Source of the DNA: Taiwanofungus camphoratus
Taxonomy: Eukaryota > Basidiomycota > Agaricomycetes > Polyporales > Taiwanofungaceae
NCBI GenBank assembly: GCA_003999685.1
Contig: CP021223.1
Coordinates: 496,001 to 560,000, forward strand
Direction of reading: 5' to 3'
DNA: 64,000 nt
In this document: positions 46,842 to 58,813 of the stretch, in pieces
Layout: each line of letters opens with the position of its first letter
How positions within the stretch are numbered: position 1 is the first letter of the stretch
The notes under the pieces: generated by a model
Database searches by the model: none
Seen by the model: the letters and a program-made list of their open reading frames with translations, nothing else
What the model was told of the DNA's origin: nothing
Program-made: the position numbers and the translations under genes

Positions 46842-49800
46842 ATGATCGCCTACGAAGAGATATTCAACTCAAGCGTGCTGGAGGTTGTCGCTCCGCAGAC
46901 ATTTCTCGAATTCCCGATGGATTATGATGGTGACAAGGCCACAGATTGGTTAGGCAGACTTGGCTCAGGATCCGTAGACAGGAAGGTCGCGTTCTTTGGT
47001 AAGGTGCATGTCCTATCCAATCGTCTTGCCCATTCCCACTGAGTTGTCCGACCCGTTGAATAGACGAGAACCTCGATTTTCTCCTCACTATCCGTTTTTC
47101 AGGTCTTTCGTCCGACGACTCCAAGCAACCGCCTGTCCATCTGCTCTTATTTCTCGCTCATCTCCAAATCTCGTACGACGCATCGTATATATCACCGTCG
47201 ACGCCCTCAGCTGCTGCCGCTGCGCCAGTGCTTGGACGACCGCCGGTCCCACCGCGCACAACCTCAATTGTAAAAGACAGGCCAGGATCTCCCCTCGCTA
47301 CTTCACACCCCTCCATCTTTCCGCCAGCCACGCCGCTCCCCATTCCCTCGGCTACCGAGTCCGACCGCAAGTACGTCCAGGCTCAGGGTACACCATTCTC
47401 CTCGGGGATCTGGGGCGAGCAGCAGCCAACATCAGCGCATGGCACGTCAGAAGCATTTGCTTTGCTATGGGCACATCAAGAGCGAGAATGGGTCGCGGTA
47501 TACAGGTTGTCCGTACTCGTTTGTGAGTATGCTGCTTCTGCTATCTTGCGCATGGATTGACTAGCTTTTATAGCGTTCATGAATACGAAAGTACCTGATC
47601 CCTTACTTTGCCTCACCGTGTCGATGACGCTCCGTGAGAATCCTGTTGCGGTGACTCCGGCTCGACATGCCCTTGCTACCTTGATAGAGGCTGTAGGAGA
47701 GCTTCCCGCAATTGACCACGCAACGTCTCTTTCCAAGGCCAACGGTGCTGAGAAGGGCGTAGAAGGTGGCGACATAGACGACGATGACGCCGTCCTCGCT
47801 GGACTGGAGGAAATTAACCTTCTTGAAGGTTTGAATACTGGTCTGTGTGTTCAAAGACTCCCTGACGATTTTCTAACGTATTCGAGTCTAGACCCGACTT
47901 TCTCCTCCTCTCAGAACCCCTTAACTCTTCCATCCACCCGCCTCGGCCCCAAGACCCGCAAGCAAGCCTTCTCCCTGCCACCTACACACCCCTTATTGTC
48001 CTCGACTCCGCTGAGTAAACCGTCGACGCCGTCTCCGACAGCATCGGGAAAAGACAGTCCTCTACGCACATCTGCGAGTGCAACGCTGCGAAAGTCGTTC
48101 CGCAAGACGATGCAGGTCGTATCCGGATTCCGCGTGCGCATGCGCACCGTGTTCGTACCGTACTTTCTCCTCCCTCAGGATACGCCACGTATGCACGGGG
48201 CGTCCAATGTCGACCCAGAAGAAGATGGTGACGAGGGAGATAACGATGATGACGACGAGAGCACTCTACGCGCGCGTGAACAACGCGAAGCCGGAAACGA
48301 GGAGCATACAGTCGTGCTTTGCGTCGAAATCGAGAACGCATTCCCAGACCGCACCTTGTCTCCTTCTGACCCTGACTCCACACCAACATACGACTTCGAA
48401 GTAGAGCGTGCCGATGTCACAGTTGGTGGCACAGGTGCGCGGACAGTGCTCGTGGCGTGGGGCACAGACGGAACAGATATCTTTCCACTACGAATTGCCC
48501 CTAGGGAGCAAGTAAATCTACTCTACGCAGTGTCGTTCTTGCGGGGGCCGGAAGTAGACGATATCTCAATAGCTGGTACACCAAATACAGGCGCGGGGAC
48601 ACAGGCTGTAGGAAAGCGTACGAGCGTGGTCTCATTGTCATCACAAGCGGGAGAGATGCAACGCGCTGTGACGATCAATATAAGTGGACGTCCGTTTGAG
48701 AAGGCTTCTCCGACATCTGCGCAGGATGGGCCTAATCAGCCTCATATGGGGTTTGACGAAGAGTCAGAAGTATTGTATCCTACAAATGTCTATCCGTCGC
48801 GTTGGAACTGCATACTTGATCTATCAAGTACATCCACTCGCCGAGATTCTTTGAGGACCGATTCTCTCGGGGCGACTGCGCTTCCTACGCCAGCCTCACC
48901 TTTTCCCTTCACGCCTACGCCTGTTCCGCCGGGGCCAGTGTCCCCTGCAACCCCACCGAACCGCTCATCTCTTGGTCCTGGCCAAGCTATCGCGGGTAGT
49001 AAACGCTACACGTTCAGTGCACTCGATTCGCCCGCTGTTGATACACAAGGACGCAAGATCCGCTCGCCAGTAAACTATCAAGGCCCCACCGCTATGCTGA
49101 ACCCCGCAAACCAGCCTCAGCAACAACAACAAGCGCCAACCGCACCTATTGCTGGAACGTTGAATGCGCATCCTTTTTCCAATGTTTTGCCAAGTACCCC
49201 GAGTCAGAACAGGGCATCGTACATGCCCCCGTCCGTTGCTTTCCAGTCGACCTACTCGCGTTCACCAACAACATATAATGCTCCCAGCCCTCGTGACTCG
49301 CATCCCACCTTCGGCTCTTTTGGCTTCGATGCCGCACCAGGACATGCTCACGTGGATAGCACAGCGAGCGATGTGCTACCGCCTACTCCACGCACGCCTG
49401 CATACCCCGCATATCCCGGCTCACCCCCACCGGTTCCGCCCACACCATTCTGGCAAGCACCGCTCGCGCAACAGACGGGAGCGGGTACGGTGGGTCCAAG
49501 TGTGGAGATCAGGCGAGAGCGGGGCGGACCACTCCCCACACCAGGACCGCGTGTGGGTGGGTTTGGTATAGACGTGGAAACGGGCTTTGGAGCAAACACG
49601 AGTCGAGAGCCGATTGTGGTATCCGTCGGGCTACTACCCTTAGCTAGTGCAGGGAAAGGCAAGGACAAAGCGAAAAGATACTCAATGGGAGAGATCTATC
49701 CTCTGGATCAGTTTACTCTGGATGTCTTTGTGTTCAATCAGTCTTCGTGGACTAGGCGGTTTGAGATGAGTTATCCAGAGGATCGTAGGCGACGACGCAG

Positions 49801-50169
49801 AGGGCGCGGGGACGGGACACGCAGGAATGATGTGGATGCACCTGGTATATTACCGTTAGAGAATCGAGTACGAATTGGGTCAGTTATTTTATTCTTATAG
49901 CTGTTGTATAACCCCTAATCGACCATTTGCAGGCCTCTTCTTCCATCAACATGTCAATCTGTACGCATGGACTTCTTGGCGCTCACACCTGGCGTGCACG
50001 CGATCGAGGAACTTACTTTGACGGATATTCAAACGGGCTTCACAATGCATCTCCGGTGCGCATCAAAGCGATTAATATCACGTTAGAGAGTTGACAACTC
50101 ATCCACAGGTCGGTCATGGATATTGTAGTACATGAACCGTACGTCGAGTCTGTCGATACATGCTCTTGA
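46842..50169 (+). CDS. TRS65: TRAPP II complex subunit Trs65
   Basis: A subunit of the TRAPP II complex, which activates Rab GTPases (Ypt31/32 in yeast) at the late Golgi. ATG 46842 begins MIAYEEIFNSSVLEVVAPQT, then FLEFPMDYDGDKATDWLGRL. Next exons: HLLLFLAHLQISYDASYISP, a Pro-rich linker, SSGIWGEQQP, EAFALLWAHQEREWVAVYR and VPDPLLCLTVSMTLRENP. A very large exon of about 770 codons follows, with STRLGPKTRKQAFSLPPTHP, MQVVSGFRVRMRTVFVPYFL, DIFPLRIAPREQVNLLYAVS, NVYPSRWNCILDLSS, Pro-rich stretches, and FTLDVFVFNQSSWTRRFEMS. The final exons give DFLALTPGVHAIEELTLTDI and SVMDIVVHEPYVES, with TGA at 50169. The order matches basidiomycete Trs65-domain proteins as I know them. This family diverges quickly, so the call rests on layout more than on a single motif. 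Confidence 0.8.
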
Positions 50170-50484
50170 CTGCACTATCAAGCATTGTGTCGTTCGAGTT
50201 CAAACTCCTCCTAGCCATGGTGTTTCTGATGTCTCCGAAGTGCAACTAGGGTGAATGTGACTGCGATACGACGACAGTCGCGCGTGAAATTCCATGCAAG
50301 GGAGTTTCCATGGTAGCGAAAAGAAGAATGAATTGTAGAACAAGTAAGAGACAGGTTTATACCAGCGATAGCGAGTGGAAGGTTGCACCTTGGAGCGGCG
50401 CAGAAAGGTCGTCAACAAATCGTCACAGTAAATCAAGAGATGAGTGTCGGCACAAGATACCGAAAGAATAGGAATTAGCAAAAC
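50170..50484. other. Intergenic between convergent TRS65 and SNX3
   Basis: About 315 bases that must hold two 3' untranslated regions. No gene is seen. Confidence 0.5.
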
Positions 50485-51209
50485 TCATGCCCACTGGCCC
50501 TTGTCCCAGGCAGGGTCCTGTAGGAAAGCACATAGGACCTTGCTTCCTGTCTATGTGTATAAATCATATGTAAAAGCAATCAGACCTCATAACCAATCAT
50601 TGATAATAGTAAGAACTTGCCTGCAGCAGTGGGTGACCGGCAACAATAGTAAGGAAACGCTCCAGACCCTCCCGCCTGCTCTCAATGACTTCGTCGGAGA
50701 AGCGATTGGTGAAGACCTTGCCTGGAAGAGGCGGAATGTTTACTCTTGTGGATTCGCGCTCGAGAATGTCGCGGAAAGCCTCAAAGTCAGAGTATCGTCT
50801 GCGCACCACAGAATGGCGTAGTTTAAATGCAGGAATATTGGTCTGAAGACGTAAAGCGCTCATAAGACGTGTAACCTGTCGGTATAAGATGCAGAGCATA
50901 CCTTGCATACGATCTCATAATCTGTATACATCTTGCGCCCGAAGCCTGTAAGGGTAAAACTTGAATTAAACATGTATGAAATATCAAAGTTGAGACTGAC
51001 CATGTGTTTGCGGGTTACGGACCTCAATTTCTAGGAAGCTTTCGGGTACACTGTACATTTCCTCGATCTGCCAGCACAATGGGTGTCCTGTTTGTCTTTA
51101 TCGCCCGTAGACTATGACTTTTGATGGAGATGCTTACGGTCTGCTCACGACCACCGAGGCGAGGTTCGTCGAATACGCTGCTGCGGGCAAATGGTGATAC
51201 AGCGGTCAT
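50485..51209 (-). CDS. SNX3: Sorting nexin 3 (PX-domain retromer cargo adaptor)
   Basis: A short PX protein (Grd19/Snx3) that binds PI3P on endosomes and guides cargo to retromer. ATG 51209 ([20 protein letters not shown]). After an intron come [53 protein letters not shown] (PI3P-contact Arg), [29 protein letters not shown], and the last exon [20 protein letters not shown] ending in A and TGA at 50485. The RRYSDFE and PPLPGK motifs and the short flanks give a family-typical length. Introns are short. It ends tail to tail with TRS65. Both work in endosome-Golgi traffic, but the neighbourhood is probably chance. Confidence 0.95.
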
Positions 51210-51541
51210 GGTAGGCTCACAAGGTTGTAATGATATGTAGCCAAGATGGTTCTATTAGTACAGTCACGGTACCGCCTTCCCCGCGGGTGAGAGACGCGTG
51301 ATCGTGAGACAGCATCTCACTGCTGCAAAATTCGACACAACGACGATAACAAAAGTCTAGGTTAAATACGTCTTTAATAACGGGTATCTACACATGTACT
51401 ATATATGTCAAAGGCGCTAAATTTAAGTAAAAGATATAGATTGCACATTCAATTTCAAGTCCTTGTGCGGATACTGTCGCGATTGTGAAGATGTTAGTTT
51501 ACCGTGTAGAATTATTACAGATTAGAAAGCACCTCACTTCG
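51210..51541. other. Intergenic
   Basis: About 330 bases upstream of SNX3 and downstream of the next minus-strand gene. No gene is seen. Confidence 0.5.
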
Positions 51542-54500
51542 TCAGCCTCGAGGAGGAAGGCTGTACCTCCGGTCATCCCTGCCGTAGCTTGCCCTGCTAT
51601 ACGGAGGGGGCGAACGAGGTGGAGGTATGCGAGATATCGGCTCGTGTCTGTCGTATGGTGGATAAGCACTTAGATCCGTAGCCCGCTCTCTAGCATCCAC
51701 ATAGTCCCGGTCACGAAGTAATCCACTTGCGACTGCGCTACTTCCGTAGGGGGCCGCAACGGATTCACGTGGATCATCATAGTACGTTGCACTACCGCTC
51801 GCCGGGGGGGTCCGAATGCGAGGAGGGTAGTTGCCGCCAGGAGGGACTGTTCGCGGCAGTTCGCTAACAGACGGGACTGGTGGGTAGAAGCCAGGCGCAT
51901 ACGTACCCTCACGAGCTCTCTTGATCGGTGGACGTAGGTCATCCTCGCCGCCTGCACCGCGCGCAATAGGGCTTGGACTACGGGGCCTAACGCGAGAGAA
52001 CGAGGGGGTCGAGTCAATGGGGGGATATCTTCCGCGCTCCAGGTCTCTTGTATATCCGCGATCGTCACCAGAAAAACCGTCAGTTAGACGAGAGCTCAAA
52101 GGACGTTGCTCAAACGATCGCGCAGCCCCTGACGGAGGATCAGGGGCGGGGAACGATGTAGACACCCTGCGCTCGCGCTCCTCGCGTGTCTCCCAGCCAT
52201 TGTTTGGCACCACATCACGCTCAACAAAGTGGCCGTCTCTGTCATACCCACGCGTTGCAGGTCGTTCCCACCGTCCAGTTCCTGATTCCCAGCTGTGCAT
52301 GTACGGAGGCTCGTGACCTGGCCAGTCAGGGTATCCATGTTCATCTACAGGGTAGCGCCGCGAATGATCTTTAGGATATGCTTCACCGGGCGGTAGCCAA
52401 GGCCGTGCTTGACGCGGCGGATATATCTCTGCATCGGACTGCGGAACAGGAGTATAGGACCGACGGTACGACGCTGGAGGCGCAAATCGGTTCGATGAGG
52501 TATCAATGTCCATGACATCAGGCCGGTGATCGATTGATTGCCTATCCTGTTCGGGACGATATGGTGCGCGTAGCTCTGCACGCTCGCGGGGCGGTTCGCC
52601 AGCTGGACGAAACTCACGAACGTCAGGCCGCGTAGGTGAACGTGTGTGAGAGCGCGGCTTGAAAGCCCGCGAGTCTTCCCGTGCAACAGAGGACGTACGA
52701 GATGCGACAGAAACATATGGTGATCTAGGAACAGGAGGTACATGCAGACCTGGCACAGTAAAACGGTCTGCAACGGAAGGCCGACCCCTCTCTTCTGGAC
52801 GGCCAACTGGATGATCAGCTCGAGCAGGACGCGGAGGACGATCGGATTCAGCCATGACGGTGCGATTATCAGCAGACACAGGACGAGTAGTACGGTCAGA
52901 CACAGAAGTAGAGGCTGCTGAAGTAGATGGTGGTCGGGCATGGCGCTCCTCAGGCGGACGTGCAGCACGATCCTCACCGTTTGAAGTTGCGTGAGACAGA
53001 CGCTCTTCGAGAGACGTCGCAAGACGGCGATCGTCTGAATTAACAGGTGGATGCTTAGGTCGATCTTCTGCTCTACTACTAATGCCGATACGATCATGCA
53101 GGGAAGCTGGAGGACGGCTTATCCGGTCTTCCAAAAGCCCAGGGGCACGAGCATTACGGTCTTCCAGAGTGGCTTGGCTCCTAACATTGCGATCCTCTGG
53201 AGTTACTCGGTGAACAGTTATATCTGCAGGCGGCATAGTCGGAGGACGAGCAGAACGTTCCTCCGGCAGTGCTGCTGAAGCGGGGGGCCGGCGGTCATCA
53301 CCCAAAGACCTTACCTGACGGTCTGTGCTTGTAGACGGTAACAAGTGTGGTCGACGGTCATCCATGGGTGGACGTATAGGTCTATCTGTAGTGGACGGAG
53401 GGGGAACGGGAGGCCGACGCTCATCCCCCGGTCTTACCTGACGTTCTCCCGCCAGTGGCGATGGAGGAATAACAGAGCGTCGGTCCTCACCTGGTCTTGC
53501 TTGCTTGTCAGCGATAATAGGTGAAGGTGGAGGACGGCGATCATCAGGAGGTCTCATTTGCCGGTCAGTAACTGGTTGTGGGGGTATTGGAGGACGGCGG
53601 TCACCAATTGCATGCGACACAGTAGATGGGACATGATCGTCAGGACCTCTAGGAGGGCGGTCTGACGACAATGCAGGAGGCGCAGGCGGACGACGATCAT
53701 CAAGAGGTCTCGTTGGACGAGCACCAGAGGGAGGGCCCCGTCGATCATCAGCGAAAGTTCTAACTAAACCTTCCTCTGCAGACAGCGGCACCGACGGACG
53801 ACGATCATCAGGAACAGTACGGTTTGGGGTAACATCAGGAAGGGTTCTGTCAATAGAGCGCCCTTCTTCGAGAGAACGAGGGTGACGAATATCCAGAATG
53901 CGATCGTCTGACTGGGTAAGACGAGGCGGGCCATTTCCTACCGGAGGTTTGGGGTCGTAGCGACGCGGAGGCTCTCCCCACCGCGACTCATAATGCCGTT
54001 GCTCTGGAGGACGATGATTGTCAGAAAACCTTGTGCGATCTTCGTTGTGCCGATCGTCTCTGAACCGTATGTAGTCCGAGCGCCTGTCACGTTCTCGGTC
54101 ACGATCCCAGTCTCTGTCCTTGTTACCAAATCTTTCGCGTTCTCGATCTCTGTCCCTTTCCCTGTCGTGAAACTTCTGATCCCGCCCAGGCCCACGGTCC
54201 TTGCTGTCGCCATTGCTGAATCTGGAATCACTTCCGAAACGACCATTGGGTCCAAGCCGTTCACTATCATGTCGATATTTGCCTTCGAGTCCCTTTCGAT
54301 AAGGCCAGTCGCCGTCCCGAGGACGTGCTTCGTCTTTTGTATCACAGATCGGAGGCTGAACTGACTGCAGATCACTAGGTGCCCTATTGCCTTCCGTCAA
54401 ATCACTAGAAATAGACTTGTCCGACGGCATTTGGCCCATACTTTGTTGATCGTGTTTTTGATGGCCGGGTTGACATTGCGTCGGACTCTCAGTATTGACA

Positions 54501-55463
54501 CCGTAGTTGCTTATCCGCTGAGAATTGTCCAAGGCCGTAGGAGGTGCATTTGGCACCGCAGGCCTGGCTTCGAACGACTTCGAGCGCAGGTCAAAGCCAG
54601 ATTGGAAAGAATCGTGCCCAGGACCTGAGTCGTATCCAGAAGGCGGGATGTAAGGTTTTGACAGAGCAGCAGAAGCTGGCGACATCAATATAGTCTGTAG
54701 AAGAGATGACGAATTAGCTGTCAACGAGGAATATTCGCACTAAAGCATATGGCACATTATCGTGAATCTGTTGCTCGCTCACTGGAGGCTGTGCGACTGT
54801 GTGTCTTGCACCATCCCACGCATCTGATAGTTGTGTCCGGCGGCTAGGGTCAGTTGATGAGCCATTTAAACTATTGTTGAGAGTATCATTGTTGCCAGAA
54901 GAGGACTCTCTCTGAGGTTTAGACGTATCAGAACCTTGCTGGACGGTCCCTGAAATCTGATGATGATCCGGAGGTACTTGTTCAGGATGAGGAGACACTT
55001 GAGAAGCAGCAGACCTGGGACCCAGATAGAGACTGGCAAGAGCAGCTGGCTGAGGAACTGCACGAAAGAATTCGTGCTGGCCATTCTTGATGCTCTCTTT
55101 CAACTTCTCAAGCACTTCAAGATCATGCGAACTATCAGTAGCAGGTACTTGAGGGGAGTGAAAAAAGGACTGCTGGTGTTGCGGCGGAAAGCTCTGTGGA
55201 TGCATAGGCGCCATGTAGTTGTTGTACGGAAAGGCACCAAAGTTTTGGGGCAGCTGAAAACCAGCAGGAGACATTGCAGGGGCACCACCAGCAGCTGATG
55301 AAGAAACAGAAAACGGAGAAGACATGACGTTAGTAACAGGCTCCTCCGTGGGTGTTGGAACCAAAAATGAGCTCTCCGGGCCTTCTGTGAGCGTGGTGAC
55401 GGTACGTTCACGGTTGATAACATTGCTGCGACCCTTGCGCTTCTTGTTTTGCCTTGTCGACAT
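51542..55463 (-). CDS. Large disordered Arg/Asp/Pro-rich protein with a DDRRPP-type repeat
   Basis: No known family is recognised. ATG 55463 (MSTRQNKKRKGRSNVINRER), a basic start that could be nuclear-directed, followed by Ser/Pro- and Gln-rich text with a helix candidate (LEVLEKLKESIKNGQHEFF). A short intron joins PYALTILMSPASAALSK to an unbroken exon of about 1,050 codons. This has an alternating Arg/Asp block (RDQKFHDRERDRDRERERFG), then about ten degenerate repeats centred on DDRRPP (see repeat entry), then another Arg/Pro-rich part, ending RYSLPPRG at 51542. The absence of stops over so long a frame shows it is coding. Composition resembles RNA-processing factors with RD/RE/RS tracts; that is inference. 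Confidence 0.75.
53240..53830 (-). repeat. Degenerate protein-coding repeat, DDRRPP units of about 22-27 codons
   Basis: Within the large frame, the motif (D/E)(D/E)RR(P)P recurs roughly every 22-27 codons: PDDRRPSVP, ADDRRGPPS, LDDRRPPAPP, IGDRRPPIPP, PDDRRPPPSP, GEDRRSVIPP, GDERRPPVPP, MDDRRPHLLP, GDDRRPPASA. Between them are Ser/Pro-rich spacers with DRPxRP or DRQxRP. The repeats are divergent at DNA level, so they are old and probably maintained by selection on the protein. Confidence 0.75.
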
Positions 55464-56196
55464 CGGGCGGTCCACAAAAATATTTGACGCCCCTAAATCC
55501 AGAAATTACCGTCAATATGGCACTCATCTGAGATCTCCGCGTCGCTCGGACCCACAAGCTATGCCCAAGATGTTCTGCAAAAGGTCCGTGTCCAAACTGG
55601 CAGCAATATCAATAGGTCCTTTGACGGCGTAAGAGAAGGAGGGGAGGCAACGAGCAGGGTTTTCGTCACGATGGATTATAGATCAACCATGCCAAACGTC
55701 GCCCATAATCGCCCACAGTCACAAGGTTCAGACTGGCACGGCGCCTGCTCGGCAAACATCCCAATCGGGACAGTTCTCACTTGTTGCACCTTATTTGGCG
55801 AAACCTCGAAACCAAACCAGTCAATGCACAGATGAACCGAAATGAAACCGCGCTTGTATGCAACAACAATTTTTGAAACTCAGTAACGCTCCTAATCTTT
55901 CACAACCTTGAGGTCCGAGCGAATTTGGATCCGATGGTCATAGCAGCATCGACAGTATCTAAGTAATACAAAATCCATCAAACTATTGCAGCGACCAATC
56001 TGCTTTGTAAGTATAGGACAGTTAACGGCAGTACCTCCAATGTTTATATTGCATTCACCCCCGCATCACCTCATGATACATACACCACTGACTCCTTGCG
56101 GACGTCAAAAGAGATATTCAAGCACTATATGATACAACAGTGTTTTCTTCTAAAATCATAAATGGCATGGATGACAGTCGTCAAGTCATGATTGCC
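55464..56196. other. Intergenic
   Basis: About 730 bases between two minus-strand genes: the promoter of the disordered protein and the 3' end of the G-alpha gene. Short frames only. Confidence 0.45.
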
Positions 56197-58813
56197 TTAC
56201 GCGAGGCCAATAGAGGCCAAGTGCTTCCTCATGATGGCTTCGTTTACTAAGGAGGATGAAAAATGCGATTAGAAAAGTAAGCAAATAGCAAATAGCAAAG
56301 GCCGCATTTGTTCGTACCATTCACTATGATATTCTGCGTTGCTTTGATATCCTGCACGAGTACACGATGAGTATCACCCGCTAGAAACAGCTGAAAGATC
56401 GGCGCACAAGCATGGACGTAAAATGCTATATTGTCACAAAATGAGTATGATGTAAGACCCTGCACGAACACACGCACTAAGTATAATGGCCTGTGATTGA
56501 CATCCTTGCGCTTATGAACCTGGATGAAGTGCGCACGGAAGTATTCTGACACTTCCTCGTAAGTGTTGGGTCTGTCTCCATACGATGATATGCTGTAAAG
56601 GGTATGTTGAGATTACGCATACTTTCTTAAGTATACATGCTAAGACAAGAAGGAATAAGATATTTGCACGCACTATCTCCGGACCGGAACCCCAGCGTGG
56701 AGCTTCTTCCTAAGTAGATCCGTCTGCAAGGTATCATTTCAGACATCAGCTGAATGAGTACCACGATGTAAGATATGGTGAAATATGCGCACCTTGTTGA
56801 GCATCAAGACCAGGGCTGCCTTCTGCAGGAATTTGTTCGAACATATCGCGGTGAAGAGCTGAAGTGAATCGTCGATCCTGTTGGTGCGCGCATCCTCCTC
56901 CAAATACTATGAAACCAATGAATTGTAATGCGAGAAACGAAGGGTTTCAGAAAAGAAACAATGTGGAGCTTCGCAGCAGCAAAGACTCGCCTGATCATAT
57001 GCACTGATTGGGGCAAGGAAGATAATAGCCGTTGCTGTATCAGGGAAGAATCAGAGTTTGCAATACAATAGCATAGCGACGTGCGAAGCTCGATGCCTGT
57101 CAAAAGATGCTGGGCGCCACGTCTAACAAAAGGAAAGGATAGTTCCTTTCTGAACGCCCAGAAAAGGCGCGGCCCAACATGTGGTCAGGAACGACCAGCT
57201 TTGGAACAGGCACAAGAAAGAAGACCTAGAAGGTGATAAAAATGGACGACGTACCATCTTCGAAGTAAGGCACCCACGCATGTCTCTATTGCAAGGTAGG
57301 AATGAGAATCAATTCATAGCGGTCCGGGTGGTTGCATGGGAACGAAGAAACGTTGGAGATCAGCGCTTACCTGTCCTCTCTGTAGAGTGAGTATGGCATG
57401 AAGCGGTAACAAGGACACTGGTCAGATGGGCTACTTCGAACGAGAGGCGATACGCACAGCGCCGCCGACGTCGTATAACGACCAAGTGTACTGAATTCCT
57501 CCCATACCAACTTCAAAAGAGTGTTCCTTGACCCCTAGCGTCTGTAGTCGAACGTGAAGGATATCCTCTTCAAGCAAAAAAGTTGGCGGACGGCTAGAGA
57601 AAGTCTGAGAAGGCACGGACCTGTTGATGGTAGATAATCCGGTTGAGCTATACGATATATACTCTCCAAGAAGCTGGAAAAAAAGTGATGAGTAGCGAGG
57701 AATCAATACGAACGGAACATGGCCTACAATGCCGCATACTCCTCCAACTGCAGCTTGTGTGTTATTAACAAGCTTTTGACACCCGGATGATGCCAGAGCT
57801 CTGCAATCTCATTCTGGGACACAGCCAGGGTCTTCGCAACAATGTCGGTTATCGCTGATGGCCTCGTAACTCCATTGCTGATATCTGCAATAGGCCAGGA
57901 CCTCTTGGCAGTGTTGAGGGATTGCCAACCAGCTCGAACATATACGCCCGTCCGACCTCCAGTGATGGTGATACCCCCGCTCAGCTCGGAGGCAAGAGCA
58001 TCCTCACTTGCGACTAGTGGCAAGAGCTTGCTGCGGAGCTGAGTAAGCTGCAACAACCAAGTAGGGTTTAGGCGGCTATGACCAGTGGACATGCGCGACG
58101 ACGACGATCCTGAAGAGGATGGCGAGCCGGAGATTGATTGAGGGCTGGAAGCTGTCTCCTGGCCAGCAAGATAATGATAGTCGAGTTCGGTGAGGATCAT
58201 GCGAATCGCCTTTATTATATTGATATACACAATTGGCCGCCATGATGGTCGCTCAGAGTCCAAGGTTCGCGAAGAGTAATAGAGCTGGAATTGCTTCTGC
58301 AGAGTCGACTTGCCCGACTCTGCTTGACCTAGTAACATCACTGTCCAGAGTCCATTGTCAGGATCCATTCAGATGACATCCGTTGGACAAACGGTTTAAG
58401 ACTAAAAGCACCGCCAACGGAGGCATGGTATAATGGCAAAAGGCAAGCTGAACATGCTCCATGAAATAAACGACAGCGGAGACACAGTGTGCGCCGATCA
58501 AGCGATTTATTATTTGGGTTTTCTGAAGGTTACGAGCTTGGATACCGGCCAGCTGCAGCCTGACGAAACCCACCTTTTACTTGTCTAGGCCTCTTTTTTC
58601 TCAACACTTCATCTTCCCGCTTACATCCGCATCAGTCATACATTCTTATGCTAAGAAATAATGTGTGCTTACCTTCAGGTCCTCGTCGATTTCACGGCTG
58701 ATCCGTACAGCTTCTGCATCGTCAGCCGGAGTCCTTGCAGGCATTGATGAGGGTGGATAGGTCTGAGCAGAAGGCTCATATGCCACCTGGGCAGGGGCTG
58801 CAGCCACACTCAT
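56197..58813 (-). CDS. Divergent G-protein alpha subunit
   Basis: A GTP-binding alpha subunit of a heterotrimeric G protein, of the expanded and divergent Agaricomycete type. ATG 58813 (MSVAAAPAQVAYEPSAQTYP) leads to DAEAVRISREIDEDLK and EVLRKKRPRQVK, then the P-loop in VMLLGQAESGKST, LQKQFQLYYSSRTL, SWRPIVYINIIKAIRMIL, a Ser-rich insert (SISGSPSSSGSSSSRMSTGH), SRLNPTWLLQLTQLRSKLLP, SWPIADISNGVTRPSAITDI, LQTLGVKEHSFEV (switch I region), WSLYDVGGA, RGQ, RHAWVPYFED (switch II), TATAIIFLAPISAYDQ, VLMLNKTDLLRKKLHAG (NKxD), EVSEYFRAHFIQVHKR, DIKATQNIIVN, and the alpha-5 end AIMRKHLASIGLA with TAA at 56197. The RGQ codons form a 9-base exon at 57,371-57,379. The usual DVGGQR reads DVGGARGQR. There are roughly a dozen introns. 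Confidence 0.88.
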
